Source of the DNA: JAAXHF01 sp965242605
GTDB taxonomy: Bacteria > Desulfobacterota > Binatia > Bin18
Assembly (NCBI GenBank): GCA_965242605.1
Contig: CBDESS010000001.1
Span: forward strand, 1,798,001-1,862,000
DNA length: 64,000 nt
Direction of reading: 5' to 3'
Positions 42,979 to 51,074 of the stretch are shown here, in pieces; positions within the stretch are counted from its first letter, which is position 1; the number at the start of each line of letters is the position of its first letter. Below the pieces are notes generated by a model, which did not search any database, was not told where the DNA came from, and saw only the letters and a program-made list of their open reading frames with translations. Both the position numbers and the translations under genes were made by a program.

Positions 42979-43363
42979 ATGGAACGCGTGACACATGGGC
43001 TATCTCGGACTAAGCGTAAAAGACGTTGACGAATGGGAACGTTTTGCGGCCGATATCCTTGGCCTCCAGCCAAACGGACGGGACGAGGACGGTTCTCTTC
43101 TCCTGCGCATGGATGAGTACCGCTATCGCTTCACCGTTCATCCCGAGGGCAAGGATGATGTCGCCTGTCTTGGCTGGGAGGTGGCGGATGAGCACGCCTG
43201 TCACGCCCTGGCCGGGCAGCTGGAGGCGGCGGGTTTTGCGGTCAGCCCAGGGACGGCGGAAGAGAAAGCCGTCCGTCGGGTGGCGGGTTCAGTGCGTTTT
43301 CAGGACCCGAACGGTATTCCGTCTGAAATTTTCTACACGGAAGATCAAGGGAAAGGAGACTAA
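42979..43363 (+). CDS. BphC-like VOC domain protein, frameshifted at the start
   Basis: About 128 residues matching the N-terminal (non-catalytic) domain of extradiol dioxygenases of the BphC type: GYLGLSVKDVDEWERFAADI, MDEYRYRFTVHPEG, VRFQDPNGIPSEIFYTED. The natural start is the ATG at 42979 (MERVTH) behind AAAGGGGAAG. A missing base near 42995 breaks the frame, and the intact frame begins at the ATG at 42995. The catalytic C-terminal domain is absent. The tail YTEDQGKGD closely resembles, in DNA and protein, the HTEDQGKGE end of the array micro-peptides. Followed directly by a 48-codon ORF and an aldo/keto reductase. Confidence 0.6.
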
Positions 43364-43364
43364 C

Positions 43365-43511
43365 ATGCCGACACAGAAGTCAGAGGGCAGCATCTGGGGG
43401 CATCAGCGCATGCAGGCCGGTCCGGCTGGCGTGGCGCAAGAGCAGGTCGATACTCACACGAGCGGATTGGAGAAAATATGCAGTACGCACGACTTGGTAA
43501 AACGGGCATGA
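43365..43511 (+). CDS. Small ORF between VOC gene and aldo/keto reductase (48 aa)
   Basis: Begins at an ATG behind AAAGGAGA, 1 nt after the VOC stop (MPTQKSEGSIWGHQRMQAGP), and overlaps the start of the reductase gene by 34 bp. It has a good ribosome site and coupled position but no recognisable family, so it may only couple translation to the reductase. Confidence 0.35.
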   Translation: MPTQKSEGSIWGHQRMQAGPAGVAQEQVDTHTSGLEKICSTHDLVKRA

Positions 43512-44506
43512 CGGTGTCGCGCATCTGTCTCGGCTGTATGAGCTATGGCGGTGGGCCGCAACCCGAATGGGCTATGCCGCGCGATTGGGCGCTTGGCAAA
43601 GACGAGGCGCGGGAGCATTTTGCGCTGGCGCTTGAGGCTGGGGTGAATTTTTTCGACACGGCCGATGTGTACTCAATCGGGCTGAGCGAGGAGATCACCG
43701 GATATTGGCTGAACGAGATGGCCAGCCGTGACGATATCGTGGTGGCGACCAAGGTGTGGGGCAAGATGCGGGCCGGCCAAAACAGCAGTGGGCTGAGCCG
43801 CAAGCACATTGTTGAGGCGTGTGAGAAGTCCCTGCGGCGGCTCAAGATGGACTACATTGATCTGTATCAAATCCACCGCTGGGATTTCAGTACGCCGATT
43901 GAGGAAACGCTGGAAGCGCTTGATTCCCTGGTCCAGAGTGGCAAGGTGCGCTACCTGGGGGCTAGCAGTATGGCGGCCTGGCAGTTTTCCAAGGCACTCT
44001 ACATGGCCAAAGAAAACGGCTGGCATCGGTTTGTGGCTATGCAGAATCACTACAACCTGATCTACCGTGAGGAAGAGCGGGAAATGATCCCGCTGTGCAT
44101 CGATCAGGGCGTTGGGCTGATTCCGTGGAGTCCGCTGGCGCGCGGATTTTTTGCCGGGAACCGGGACCCCGAAGCTGGAGAGATGGTGACCAGGCGCGCC
44201 GAAACCGACGCCTTTGCCCATAAGAACTATTTCCGCGAGAACGATTTTGTGGTTGCTGCGACCGTCGAAAAGCTGGCCCACGAACGTGGTATCAGTCCGA
44301 CCCAGGTAGCGTGTGCCTGGGTGCTGCAGGCCCCGGGCGTGACCTCACCGATCATCGGGGCGACCAAGGTCCATCACTTGCAGGAGATTTTTGAGGCGGT
44401 TGATATCCAGCTGAGCGCCAAAGAGGTGGCGAGACTGGAAGAGCCCTATCAGCCGCATCCGGTGCTGGGCCATATGCAGCCGAGCCCCAAGAAGATGGTT
44501 GGGTGA
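43478..44506 (+). CDS. Aldo/keto reductase
   Basis: A 342-residue NADPH-dependent barrel reductase of the YajO/Tas type: MQYARLGKTGMTVSRICLGC, FFDTADVYSIGLSEE (catalytic Asp and Tyr), VVATKVWGKM (Lys), YIDLYQIHRWD (His), and PIIGATKVHHLQE in the cofactor-binding end. Reduces aldehydes or ketones; substrate unknown. TGGAG lies 8 nt before the ATG. Confidence 0.87.
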   Translation: MQYARLGKTGMTVSRICLGCMSYGGGPQPEWAMPRDWALGKDEAREHFALALEAGVNFFDTADVYSIGLSEEITGYWLNEMASRDDIVVATKVWGKMRAGQNSSGLSRKHIVEACEKSLRRLKMDYIDLYQIHRWDFSTPIEETLEALDSLVQSGKVRYLGASSMAAWQFSKALYMAKENGWHRFVAMQNHYNLIYREEEREMIPLCIDQGVGLIPWSPLARGFFAGNRDPEAGEMVTRRAETDAFAHKNYFRENDFVVAATVEKLAHERGISPTQVACAWVLQAPGVTSPIIGATKVHHLQEIFEAVDIQLSAKEVARLEEPYQPHPVLGHMQPSPKKMVG

Positions 44507-44578
44507 AGAGCAGGAGGCGGGACAAAAGATTTCCTGCCCCCTGTAGCACTGGACATTGTGTCCCAAAAGAGGGCGGTC

Positions 44579-44609
44579 TTGACAAAGTAGACCTCAAAAG
44601 GTCTATATT
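44579..44609 (+). promoter_or_regulatory. Promoter with operator dyad before mrp (Rrf2-type candidate)
   Basis: TTGACA, 3 nt, then a perfect dyad TAGACCT-CAAA-AGGTCTA (44588-44605), running into TATATT as -10. The same layout recurs before iscU at 48377. A repressor on the dyad would block RNA polymerase. The Rrf2 regulator at 49504 is the natural candidate. Confidence 0.6.
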
Positions 44610-44714
44610 TTGGGACAGTCAGGAAATCTGCAAGTTTCCAGTCTGAAAGGTCTGCAAAAAACAGGTGAGACCATCGGTCTTCTCTGGCCGCATGGCCGGT
44701 CTCAAGGAATACGC

Positions 44715-45794
44715 ATGCCAAGCGAAGAGGAAATTCGCGCTCAGCTCACACAGATTGAGTATCCCGGTTCAAAACACGATATTGTGACGCTCGGCCTGAT
44801 CGGGAATATCGGCATTCGAGACGGCACGGTTGTTGTCCACCTGCGGACGACCAACGCGCAGGAGCAGGCACTACAGCATTTGAGAGCCCGGATTACCGCG
44901 GCGCTGTCATCCACCGCCGGGGTCAAACAGGTACATGTCCATATTCCCGGCCAGCACGCCCAGCCGTACACGCAGCAAGGACCGCAGGCCGGACCCCACA
45001 TGAAAGAGCCCACGGTGGTGGCTGGCGTGCAGCGTATTATTGCGGTTGCCAGCGGCAAGGGTGGGGTTGGCAAGTCTACGGTGGCGGTGAACCTGAGCTT
45101 GGCACTGAGAGCTTTGGGCAAGACCGTTGGATTGCTTGATGCGGATGTGTATGGGCCGAGTATTCCGCTCATGATGGGTACCGAGGCGGTGCCTCGGGCG
45201 GGCCATAATAAGAAAATCTATCCGGTTGAACAGCATGGGATCAGCCTCATTTCCATGGGGTTTTTTGTGGATGACAAGTCTCCGGTCATTTGGCGCGGGC
45301 CAATTGTGATGGGCATTATCCGCCAGTTTTTGCGTGACGTGATCTGGGGCGAGCTGGAGTATCTGATTGTCGACCTGCCACCGGGCACGGGTGATATCGC
45401 TCTGACGCTGGCCCAGGAAGTTCCGCTCAACGGCGGGGTGGTGGTCACTACCCCGCAAGATGTTGCGCTGCTTGATGTGCGGCGCGGCATTGCCATGTTC
45501 AGACAGGTGCAGGTCCCAATTCTGGGTGTGATTGAAAACATGAGTCTGTTTATGTGTCCTGAGTGCAATCATCAGGAAGAGATTTTTGGCCGGGGTGGGG
45601 CAAAAAAGACTGGCCTGCCCATCTTGGGCGAGGTGCCGCTGGTTGAAGATCTGCGGCTCGGTGATAATCGTGGTACCCTGCTGATTCTTGCCAATCCTGA
45701 CCATCCTGTTTCGCAGGAGTTCAGGGCCATTGCCCGGCGTGTCATGGAAGCCGATGCTCTCAATGTCCAACGTCAGGGTCAGTCTGTGCATTAA
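44715..45794 (+). CDS. mrp: Mrp/ApbC-type Fe-S carrier ATPase, copy 1
   Basis: A 359-residue P-loop protein: N-terminal MIP18/DUF59 domain (MPSEEEIRAQLTQIEYPGSK to about residue 90), then the Mrp ATPase with deviant Walker A ASGKGGVGKST, switch motifs DADVYGPSIP and VDLPPGTGD, and the Fe-S-bridging CPEC motif near residue 280. Such proteins carry 4Fe-4S clusters to apo-targets, including complex I subunits. Start at the ATG behind AAGGAA; a 100-nt leader separates it from the promoter at 44579. First gene of an Fe-S operon. Confidence 0.88.
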   Translation: MPSEEEIRAQLTQIEYPGSKHDIVTLGLIGNIGIRDGTVVVHLRTTNAQEQALQHLRARITAALSSTAGVKQVHVHIPGQHAQPYTQQGPQAGPHMKEPTVVAGVQRIIAVASGKGGVGKSTVAVNLSLALRALGKTVGLLDADVYGPSIPLMMGTEAVPRAGHNKKIYPVEQHGISLISMGFFVDDKSPVIWRGPIVMGIIRQFLRDVIWGELEYLIVDLPPGTGDIALTLAQEVPLNGGVVVTTPQDVALLDVRRGIAMFRQVQVPILGVIENMSLFMCPECNHQEEIFGRGGAKKTGLPILGEVPLVEDLRLGDNRGTLLILANPDHPVSQEFRAIARRVMEADALNVQRQGQSVH

Positions 45795-45824
45795 TATCTG
45801 CTCCATTATGTAAGGAGAACGGAT

Positions 45825-46139
45825 ATGCCCAAACCAACATTGGTGACCCCCAGCGTCGAAGAAAAGCAGTTGCGTATCCTGTGGGATGACGACGAGTTGA
45901 ATCAGTTCCCGTTTGCCTATCTGCGGGGCTGGTGCCCGTGCGCGATGTGCCAGGGCCATAGTGGGGAGCGTCGTTTTGTCAGCGTTGACGACCCGCAGTT
46001 GGTAGATATACGCCCGGTCGGGAACTACGCCCTGAACATCGTCTGGAAAGACTGTGAAAATGGTATCTATGCCTTTGATTACCTGAGAGAACTGGCGAAA
46101 GACGCCGAAAGCCGGTCAAAAGAGTCACGCCAGGAATAA
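45825..46139 (+). CDS. DUF971 family protein
   Basis: A 104-residue protein of the DUF971 (gamma-butyrobetaine hydroxylase N-terminal-like) family: LRILWDDDELNQFPFAYLRG, WCPCAMCQGH with a Cys pair that may bind zinc or iron, VGNYALNIVWKDCENGIYAFDYLREL. DUF971 genes are often next to mrp/apbC; here one lies between two mrp genes. Likely an accessory factor in Fe-S transfer, by context only. AAGGAG precedes the ATG. Confidence 0.8.
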   Translation: MPKPTLVTPSVEEKQLRILWDDDELNQFPFAYLRGWCPCAMCQGHSGERRFVSVDDPQLVDIRPVGNYALNIVWKDCENGIYAFDYLRELAKDAESRSKESRQE

Positions 46140-46148
46140 GAGATACAT

Positions 46149-47210
46149 ATGCCAAGCCCGCAAGACCTGCTGAAATCCCTCAAAAACGTTAAATATCCCG
46201 GATTCAGCCGGGATATTGTCTCCTTTGGTATGGTCAAGGACATTGCGGTTGGGGTGTCACGGGTGGTGGTCCAGGTTGCGCCCTCGACCGGCAATACAGA
46301 TGTTATTGAGCAGATCCGACGTGACGTACAGGCCACTCTGGCGGCCCAGGTTGCGTTGCCGATCGAGGTCGAGATCATGCAGCCCGGCGGTGACCAGCGG
46401 CCGACACTCCAGGCTCAAGCCCAGGTTCATCCGTCTATACCTCGCCTTCCGGGCATTGAGCACATTATTGCGGTGGCCAGCGGCAAGGGTGGGGTCGGAA
46501 AATCCACTGTATCGGTGAATCTGGCAGCTGCTCTGACTTCAATCGGCAAGCGCGTCGGTATTTTGGATGCCGATGTGTACGGTCCCAGTGTACCCTTGAT
46601 GCTGGGCATAAAAGAGCGGCCCAAAAGCACCCAAGAAAGAAAAATTATTCCCCTCACAAAGTTTGAGCTCAAAGTGATGTCAATGGGTTTTCTGGTGGCC
46701 GATGAGCAGGCGGTGGTGTGGCGCGGGCCGATGGTCGATAAGCTGCTGACCGAGTTTCTCCACAATGTCGAGTGGGAAGAGTTGGACGTCCTGGTCATAG
46801 ACCTGCCGCCCGGTACGGGTGATGCTCAGCTGAGTATTGTGCAAAAAGCTCCGCTTTCGGGCGGTGTTATTGTCACCACCCCTCACGACGTAGCGCTGAT
46901 GGATGTCCGTCGCGGCGCGCAAATGTTTGAAGAGGTCAAGGTGCCCGTGCTAGGGGTAATTGAGAACATGAGCTACCTGGTGTGCAGTTCGTGCGGACAC
47001 CATGCTCACGTCTTTGGTCAGGGGGGCGGCAGGCAGGTGGCCGAGCAGTTTCAGGTGCCTCTGCTGGGTGAAGTTCCGTTACTGCGCGATATCGTCTCCG
47101 GTGGGGATAGCGGCACGCCGCTCGTTGTCTCTCAGCCTGACCACCCTCAGAGTCGGGCGTTTGTCGGTCTTGCCGAGAAGGTGCTACGGCAGTTGAAAGG
47201 TGAACGATGA
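46149..47210 (+). CDS. mrp: Mrp/ApbC-type Fe-S carrier ATPase, copy 2
   Basis: A 353-residue paralog of the gene at 44715 with DUF59 domain, Walker A ASGKGGVGKST, DADVYGPSVP, VIDLPPGTGDAQ, and CSSC in place of CPEC as the cluster-bridging cysteine pair. The two copies share roughly half their residues by eye, so the duplication is old and the copies may serve different targets. Begins 9 nt after the DUF971 stop. A hairpin follows. Confidence 0.87.
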   Translation: MPSPQDLLKSLKNVKYPGFSRDIVSFGMVKDIAVGVSRVVVQVAPSTGNTDVIEQIRRDVQATLAAQVALPIEVEIMQPGGDQRPTLQAQAQVHPSIPRLPGIEHIIAVASGKGGVGKSTVSVNLAAALTSIGKRVGILDADVYGPSVPLMLGIKERPKSTQERKIIPLTKFELKVMSMGFLVADEQAVVWRGPMVDKLLTEFLHNVEWEELDVLVIDLPPGTGDAQLSIVQKAPLSGGVIVTTPHDVALMDVRRGAQMFEEVKVPVLGVIENMSYLVCSSCGHHAHVFGQGGGRQVAEQFQVPLLGEVPLLRDIVSGGDSGTPLVVSQPDHPQSRAFVGLAEKVLRQLKGER

Positions 47211-47245
47211 TGATCTCCTCATCAGGAAGAGATCATCGCTCACCT
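47199..47245 (+). other. Hairpin between mrp copy 2 and ferredoxin gene
   Basis: GATGATCTC (47209-47217) pairs with GAGATCATC (47229-47237). With one three-base bulge the pairing extends to GGTGA/TCACC, giving a long stem across the mrp stop codon. There is no T-run, so differential expression or mRNA processing is more likely than termination. Confidence 0.45.
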
Positions 47246-47258
47246 TCGAAATACCCCG

Positions 47259-47612
47259 ATGGCTACGCTACGGGTACTCTTTGAGACTGGTGAGCCGGAA
47301 CGGCTCATCAACTTCGATCCGGCCGAGGCCCCTTTTCAAGATGACGGACAACCGGGATCGATTCTGGATGTGCTCCTCGGTCATCAGGTGACGCTTGAAC
47401 ATGCCTGTGGCGGCCACTGCGCATGCACGACCTGTCATGTGATTGTCAAAGCTGGTGAAGAGCATCTCTCGGAGAGCGAGGAATCTGAGGAGGATATGCT
47501 TGATAAAGCACCGGGCTTGACGCCTGGCTCTCGGCTTGGCTGTCAGGCCGTCATCAAAGCTGGGCCTATCACCATCCTGATCCCTAAGTATACGATTAAC
47601 CAGCAGATGTGA
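47259..47612 (+). CDS. fdx: 2Fe-2S ferredoxin, Isc type
   Basis: A 117-residue ferredoxin with the adrenodoxin/Isc ligand pattern: CGGHCACTTCH (three ligands) and the fourth Cys in GSRLGCQAV. The sequence between, EEHLSESEESEEDMLDKAPG, is the acidic helix known for partner docking. Acts as electron donor in cluster assembly or as a carrier towards respiratory enzymes. It lies between mrp and a ferredoxin reductase-like gene, in front of iscU and the nuo operon. Confidence 0.87.
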   Translation: MATLRVLFETGEPERLINFDPAEAPFQDDGQPGSILDVLLGHQVTLEHACGGHCACTTCHVIVKAGEEHLSESEESEEDMLDKAPGLTPGSRLGCQAVIKAGPITILIPKYTINQQM

Positions 47613-47634
47613 GAGCCCAAGCTCTCCTCTCCCC

Positions 47635-48354
47635 ATGCAGCAGGCTGCACCCTACCAGGCTGTCATTGAGCGTATTGTTGAGCGGGCACCCGACACCCGT
47701 TCGTTTTTTCTGCGCCTCCGCGCTGACCAGCACCTCCGCTTCAGGCCGGGCCAGTTCCTGTCGTTTCAGTTGCCAGGCAACGGAAAAACCCTGACTCGGG
47801 CGTATACAATCGCCTCGAATCCCGAAGATGAAGGGTCGCTGGAAATCTGTTTGAACCGCGTGCCTGGTGGTCCGGGTTCGCACTATCTATTCACCCGCAA
47901 GCTTGGCGATGGGCTGTCTTTTACCGGCCCCTGGGGCGCTTTTGTGCTTGACCAAGCCCCGCCGGCCGAGTGCGTCTTTATTGCCGAGGGGACCGGGATT
48001 GCAGCCATTCGACCCATGCTTCGGCGGGCGCTTGACAGGAGTCCGCAGCGACCCTTTGCCCTCGTCTATGGAACGGTCCACGAACAAGACCTGCTGTATC
48101 GTGAACAGTTGGAAGCTTGGGCCCGCGGGTATGGTGTGTTGACCTTTCGCCCTCTTTTGTGCCAACCTTCCCCGCGTTGGTACGGACTGCAAGGCGAACT
48201 CCTCGCTCATGTCGAAGCGTGCTATGTCAAACACGACACCGACCGGTCTCGCCATTTTTATATTTGTGGGATTGGCAACCGGGTCTTACAACTCCGCGAC
48301 CTCCTGCGAACCGCCGGCTATGAGCGCCGCGCGGTAAAATATGAGAGGTGGTAA
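47635..48354 (+). CDS. Ferredoxin-NADP reductase-like flavoprotein
   Basis: A 239-residue FAD/NAD(P)-binding reductase. The FAD motif RAYTIAS is preceded by GQFLSFQLPG; the NAD(P) part has FIAEGTGIAAIRPMLRRAL and the late motif HFYICGIGNRV. No 2Fe-2S domain, so it should work with the ferredoxin encoded immediately upstream (ferredoxin:NAD(P)H electron exchange). The start codon lies 22 nt after the ferredoxin stop. Confidence 0.8.
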   Translation: MQQAAPYQAVIERIVERAPDTRSFFLRLRADQHLRFRPGQFLSFQLPGNGKTLTRAYTIASNPEDEGSLEICLNRVPGGPGSHYLFTRKLGDGLSFTGPWGAFVLDQAPPAECVFIAEGTGIAAIRPMLRRALDRSPQRPFALVYGTVHEQDLLYREQLEAWARGYGVLTFRPLLCQPSPRWYGLQGELLAHVEACYVKHDTDRSRHFYICGIGNRVLQLRDLLRTAGYERRAVKYERW

Positions 48355-48376
48355 GAAGCCGCCTCTCCTGCCCCGT

Positions 48377-48406
48377 TGACAACTTAGACTCTAACAGTCT
48401 ATATCT
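48377..48406 (+). promoter_or_regulatory. Promoter with operator dyad before iscU (Rrf2-type candidate)
   Basis: TTGACA, 3 nt, dyad TAGACT-CTAAC-AGTCTA (48386-48402), merging with TATATC as -10 after an 18-bp spacer. It has the same geometry as the element at 44579 before mrp. Confidence 0.6.
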
Positions 48407-48517
48407 GGGCTGGCCGAGGAGCAGCCAGTCCCAATTCCGAATCTGCAATAAGAAAAATGACCATGTTGCATTTTGAGTCTTGTGACTGAGCTGAGTGGCC
48501 CAGATAAGGAGGAACCC

Positions 48518-48922
48518 ATGGCCTACACGGAGAAGGTGCTGGAGCACTACGAAAACCCTAAGAATGTCGGCAGTTTTGCCAAAGACGAAGAGAATGTTGG
48601 TACCGCTGTTGTCGGGGCCCCTGAGTGTGGAGATGTGATGAAGCTGCAACTCAAGATCAATCCTGACACCGAGGTCATTGAAGAGGCCCGCTTCAAAACC
48701 TTCGGCTGCGGCTCGGCGATTGCCTCGTCAAGCTATGTGACTGAGCTCGTCAGAGGCAAGACGGTCAAAGAAGCCTACAAGATCACAAATACCGAGATCG
48801 TCAAGGATCTGTCCCTGCCGCCGGTCAAGATTCACTGCTCGGTCCTGGCCGAGGATGCGATTAAATCTGCTGTGGCAGACTGGCGCGAGAAGGGCGACAA
48901 GTCGGACGAGACGGCGGCATAG
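48518..48922 (+). CDS. iscU: Fe-S cluster scaffold protein IscU
   Basis: A 134-residue scaffold with the three conserved cysteines in APECGDVMK, FGCGSAIASSSY and VKIHCSVLAEDAI, plus the LPPVK chaperone-recognition motif for HscA. Start at the ATG behind AAGGAGG; an upstream in-frame ATG at 48473 lacks a site. No cysteine desulfurase (IscS) or HscAB lies in this cluster, so these are elsewhere. Under its own dyad-containing promoter and followed by the complex I genes, which need Fe-S clusters. Confidence 0.93.
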   Translation: MAYTEKVLEHYENPKNVGSFAKDEENVGTAVVGAPECGDVMKLQLKINPDTEVIEEARFKTFGCGSAIASSSYVTELVRGKTVKEAYKITNTEIVKDLSLPPVKIHCSVLAEDAIKSAVADWREKGDKSDETAA

Positions 48923-48958
48923 CGGTCTGCCGCCCACGCTGGATTACGAGGTCAGACA

Positions 48959-49492
48959 ATGGAACATGGCCAGACCTTGACTACGACCCCGCGTTTGCAG
49001 GGCGGGGATGAAGCCCTGCTCGGCGACGCGGTTGTCCTCACCCAAATTGATCGGGCCATCGGCTGGGCACGGAAATACTCCATCTTTCCGTATCCATTTG
49101 CCACGGCGTGCTGCGCCATGGAATACATGGCCCTGTCCATGACCCCCTACGACATTGATCGCTTTGGGGCGCTGCTGCCGCGTTTTAGTCCGCGTCAGGC
49201 TGATCTGCTGATGGTGATCGGGACGGTGACGTGTCGTCAGGCACCTGTTCTGAAGCGGGTGTACGAACAAATGACCGAGCCTAAATGGGTGATGGCCTTT
49301 GGGGCGTGTGCCTCAACCGGTGGATTTTATGACAACTACACCACCGTGGCTGGTATTGATCGCATCGTTCCAGTTGATGTCTACGTGCCGGGCTGTCCGC
49401 CCCGTCCAGAAAATGTTCTGGATGCCCTGATGGCCCTCCAGCGAAAAATTCATTCACAGAAGCAAAAGCTTCGAGGGTTGGCTGCTGCCTAG
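48959..49492 (+). CDS. nuoB: NADH-quinone oxidoreductase subunit B, second paralog
   Basis: A 177-residue NuoB with the N2-cluster cysteines in FATACCAMEYM, FGACASTGG and VPGCPPRPEN. It differs clearly from the nuoB inside the main operon (50556) and lies upstream of the Rrf2 regulator. NuoB carries the last 4Fe-4S cluster before quinone. Two nuoB genes in one locus imply an alternative connecting subunit or a relic of another hydrogenase-like complex. Confidence 0.85.
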   Translation: MEHGQTLTTTPRLQGGDEALLGDAVVLTQIDRAIGWARKYSIFPYPFATACCAMEYMALSMTPYDIDRFGALLPRFSPRQADLLMVIGTVTCRQAPVLKRVYEQMTEPKWVMAFGACASTGGFYDNYTTVAGIDRIVPVDVYVPGCPPRPENVLDALMALQRKIHSQKQKLRGLAAA

Positions 49493-49503
49493 AGGCAAGC
49501 GGT

Positions 49504-50094
49504 ATGCGCAAGACAGGAAAGTTAAAACCGGTAGAGCGCAGCTCGCTGATGAACATCGGCAAACGGGTTGATTATGCCGTGCGCGCCCTGTCCTACTTAG
49601 CCGCTCAGCCGTCCGGAACTGTCGTTTCTCGACGCGAAATCCAGCTCAAACAGGATATTCCCTCCCATTTTCTGTCGAAAATTATGAAACAACTCGTTGG
49701 AGGCTGTCTGGTGGAGTCGTATATGGGAGCCCGAGGCGGTTTCCGCCTCAAGAAACCGGCCGCCCACATCAACCTCAAGGAGGTCTATGAGTGCCTTGAA
49801 GGTCCCCTCTTGCTGATGGAATGTCTTGAAGGGGGCGAACAAGCGTGTCAGTACTGCGAGGTGTGTAACCAGATCTCCGTCTGGGGCGAAGCTCAGCGGC
49901 GGCTTGCCGAATACCTGGCCAGCGTCTCGCTGGGGCAGATCGCTGATAAGGTCGGACTGCGGGAGGAGCTTGCCCATCGCGGACAGGGGGGATATAGAAA
50001 AGGCACGCCGTTTGGCATCACTACCCCACCCCTCTGCTGCAACGGGCAGGACAGGGAAGCGCATAAAAATGGCGTGAATATCGGTCAGGAGTGA
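49504..50094 (+). CDS. Rrf2 family transcriptional regulator with Cys cluster
   Basis: A 196-residue regulator. The winged helix runs from MNIGKRVDYAVRALSYLA (a second start at 49549, the usual family N-terminus) through IPSHFLSKIMKQLV and GARGGFRL, the recognition wing. The four cysteines in MECLEGGEQACQYCEVCNQ (spacing 7, 2, 2) could ligate an Fe-S cluster as in IscR/NsrR/RsrR. The C-terminal 50 residues extend past the normal family end. Encoded between nuoB2 and nuoA; probably controls the dyad promoters at 44579 and 48377. Confidence 0.82.
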   Translation: MRKTGKLKPVERSSLMNIGKRVDYAVRALSYLAAQPSGTVVSRREIQLKQDIPSHFLSKIMKQLVGGCLVESYMGARGGFRLKKPAAHINLKEVYECLEGPLLLMECLEGGEQACQYCEVCNQISVWGEAQRRLAEYLASVSLGQIADKVGLREELAHRGQGGYRKGTPFGITTPPLCCNGQDREAHKNGVNIGQE

Positions 50095-50098
50095 ATCA

Positions 50099-50524
50099 GT
50101 GTATTTTCATTTTGGCAACGTTCTGGTGTTCACCCTCATCGGGCTCGGTCTGGGCGCTTTTCACCTTATCATGGGCAGCTTGCTGCGACCCCATAACCCT
50201 GAGACCAAAAAGCTGACGACCTACGAGTGCGGCGAGCTACCGACCGGGAGCGCGTGGATTAACTTCAACATCCGGTTTTATCTCATCGCCCTTGTTTTTG
50301 TGATTTTTGATATTGAGGTCGCCTTTATCTATCCGGTTGCGGTGGCGTTTCGGGATTTTGTGCTGGCCGGCAACGGGCTGTTTGCCCTGACGGAAATTTT
50401 TCTCTTTCTTGGGATTCTTGCTGTCGGTCTGGTATATGTCTGGAAGAAGCGCGATCTGGAATGGATTAAGCGTGTCCAGGCTCAGCAGACGGAAGAGGAA
50501 CCGGCGCTTCCCAGGGCGGCCTAA
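50099..50524 (+). CDS. nuoA: NADH-quinone oxidoreductase subunit A
   Basis: A 141-residue membrane subunit with three helices; TTYECGELPTGSAWINFNIRFY is the conserved quinone-proximal loop, followed by FDIEVAFIYP. It starts at a GTG behind CAGGAG, 4 nt after the regulator stop, so it is expressed with the regulator. First gene of the canonical nuoABCDHIJKLMN order. Confidence 0.93.
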   Translation: MYFHFGNVLVFTLIGLGLGAFHLIMGSLLRPHNPETKKLTTYECGELPTGSAWINFNIRFYLIALVFVIFDIEVAFIYPVAVAFRDFVLAGNGLFALTEIFLFLGILAVGLVYVWKKRDLEWIKRVQAQQTEEEPALPRAA

Positions 50525-50555
50525 GAGACTGTGTCAGACCGTATGAGGAGGATTC

Positions 50556-51059
50556 ATGTCGCTTGTCAATAGTGTACCGGAGATGGTGATTACCACAAAA
50601 GTTGACGAGGTTTTGAATTGGACCCGGAAGTCTTCGGTGTGGTATATGCTGTTTGGTCTGGCGTGTTGCGCCATTGAGATGATGCAAACCGGTGGACCAC
50701 GATCCGATTTGGAGCGGTTTGGGGCGGCACCTCGGGCCACACCGAGACAGTCTGATATGATGATTATTGCCGGAACGCTGACCCTCAAAATGGCGCTCCG
50801 CACCAAGGTGCTGTACGACCAGATGCCCGATCCGAAATATGTGATTTCGATGGGGAGCTGCTCAAACTGCGGAGGTCTGTTTCAGCTCGCCTACTCGGTG
50901 TGTGACGGGGTGGATAAGGTGATTCCGGTTGATGTGTATGTGCCAGGCTGTCCGCCCAGGCCCGAAGCTTTGACCGAGGGCCTGCTCAAACTCCAGGAAA
51001 AGATGATGCAGGAACGCTGGCTGGTGAAAAAAGCGCCGGCCCAGACCGAAGCGGCATAA
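50556..51059 (+). CDS. nuoB: NADH-quinone oxidoreductase subunit B
   Basis: A 167-residue NuoB; the N2 cluster ligands lie in FGLACCAIEMM, MGSCSNCGG and VPGCPPRPEA. Genuine operon copy between nuoA and nuoC, with AGGAGG before the ATG. More canonical than the copy at 48959. Confidence 0.93.
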   Translation: MSLVNSVPEMVITTKVDEVLNWTRKSSVWYMLFGLACCAIEMMQTGGPRSDLERFGAAPRATPRQSDMMIIAGTLTLKMALRTKVLYDQMPDPKYVISMGSCSNCGGLFQLAYSVCDGVDKVIPVDVYVPGCPPRPEALTEGLLKLQEKMMQERWLVKKAPAQTEAA

Positions 51060-51074
51060 CCCCGTGGGTCGGCC

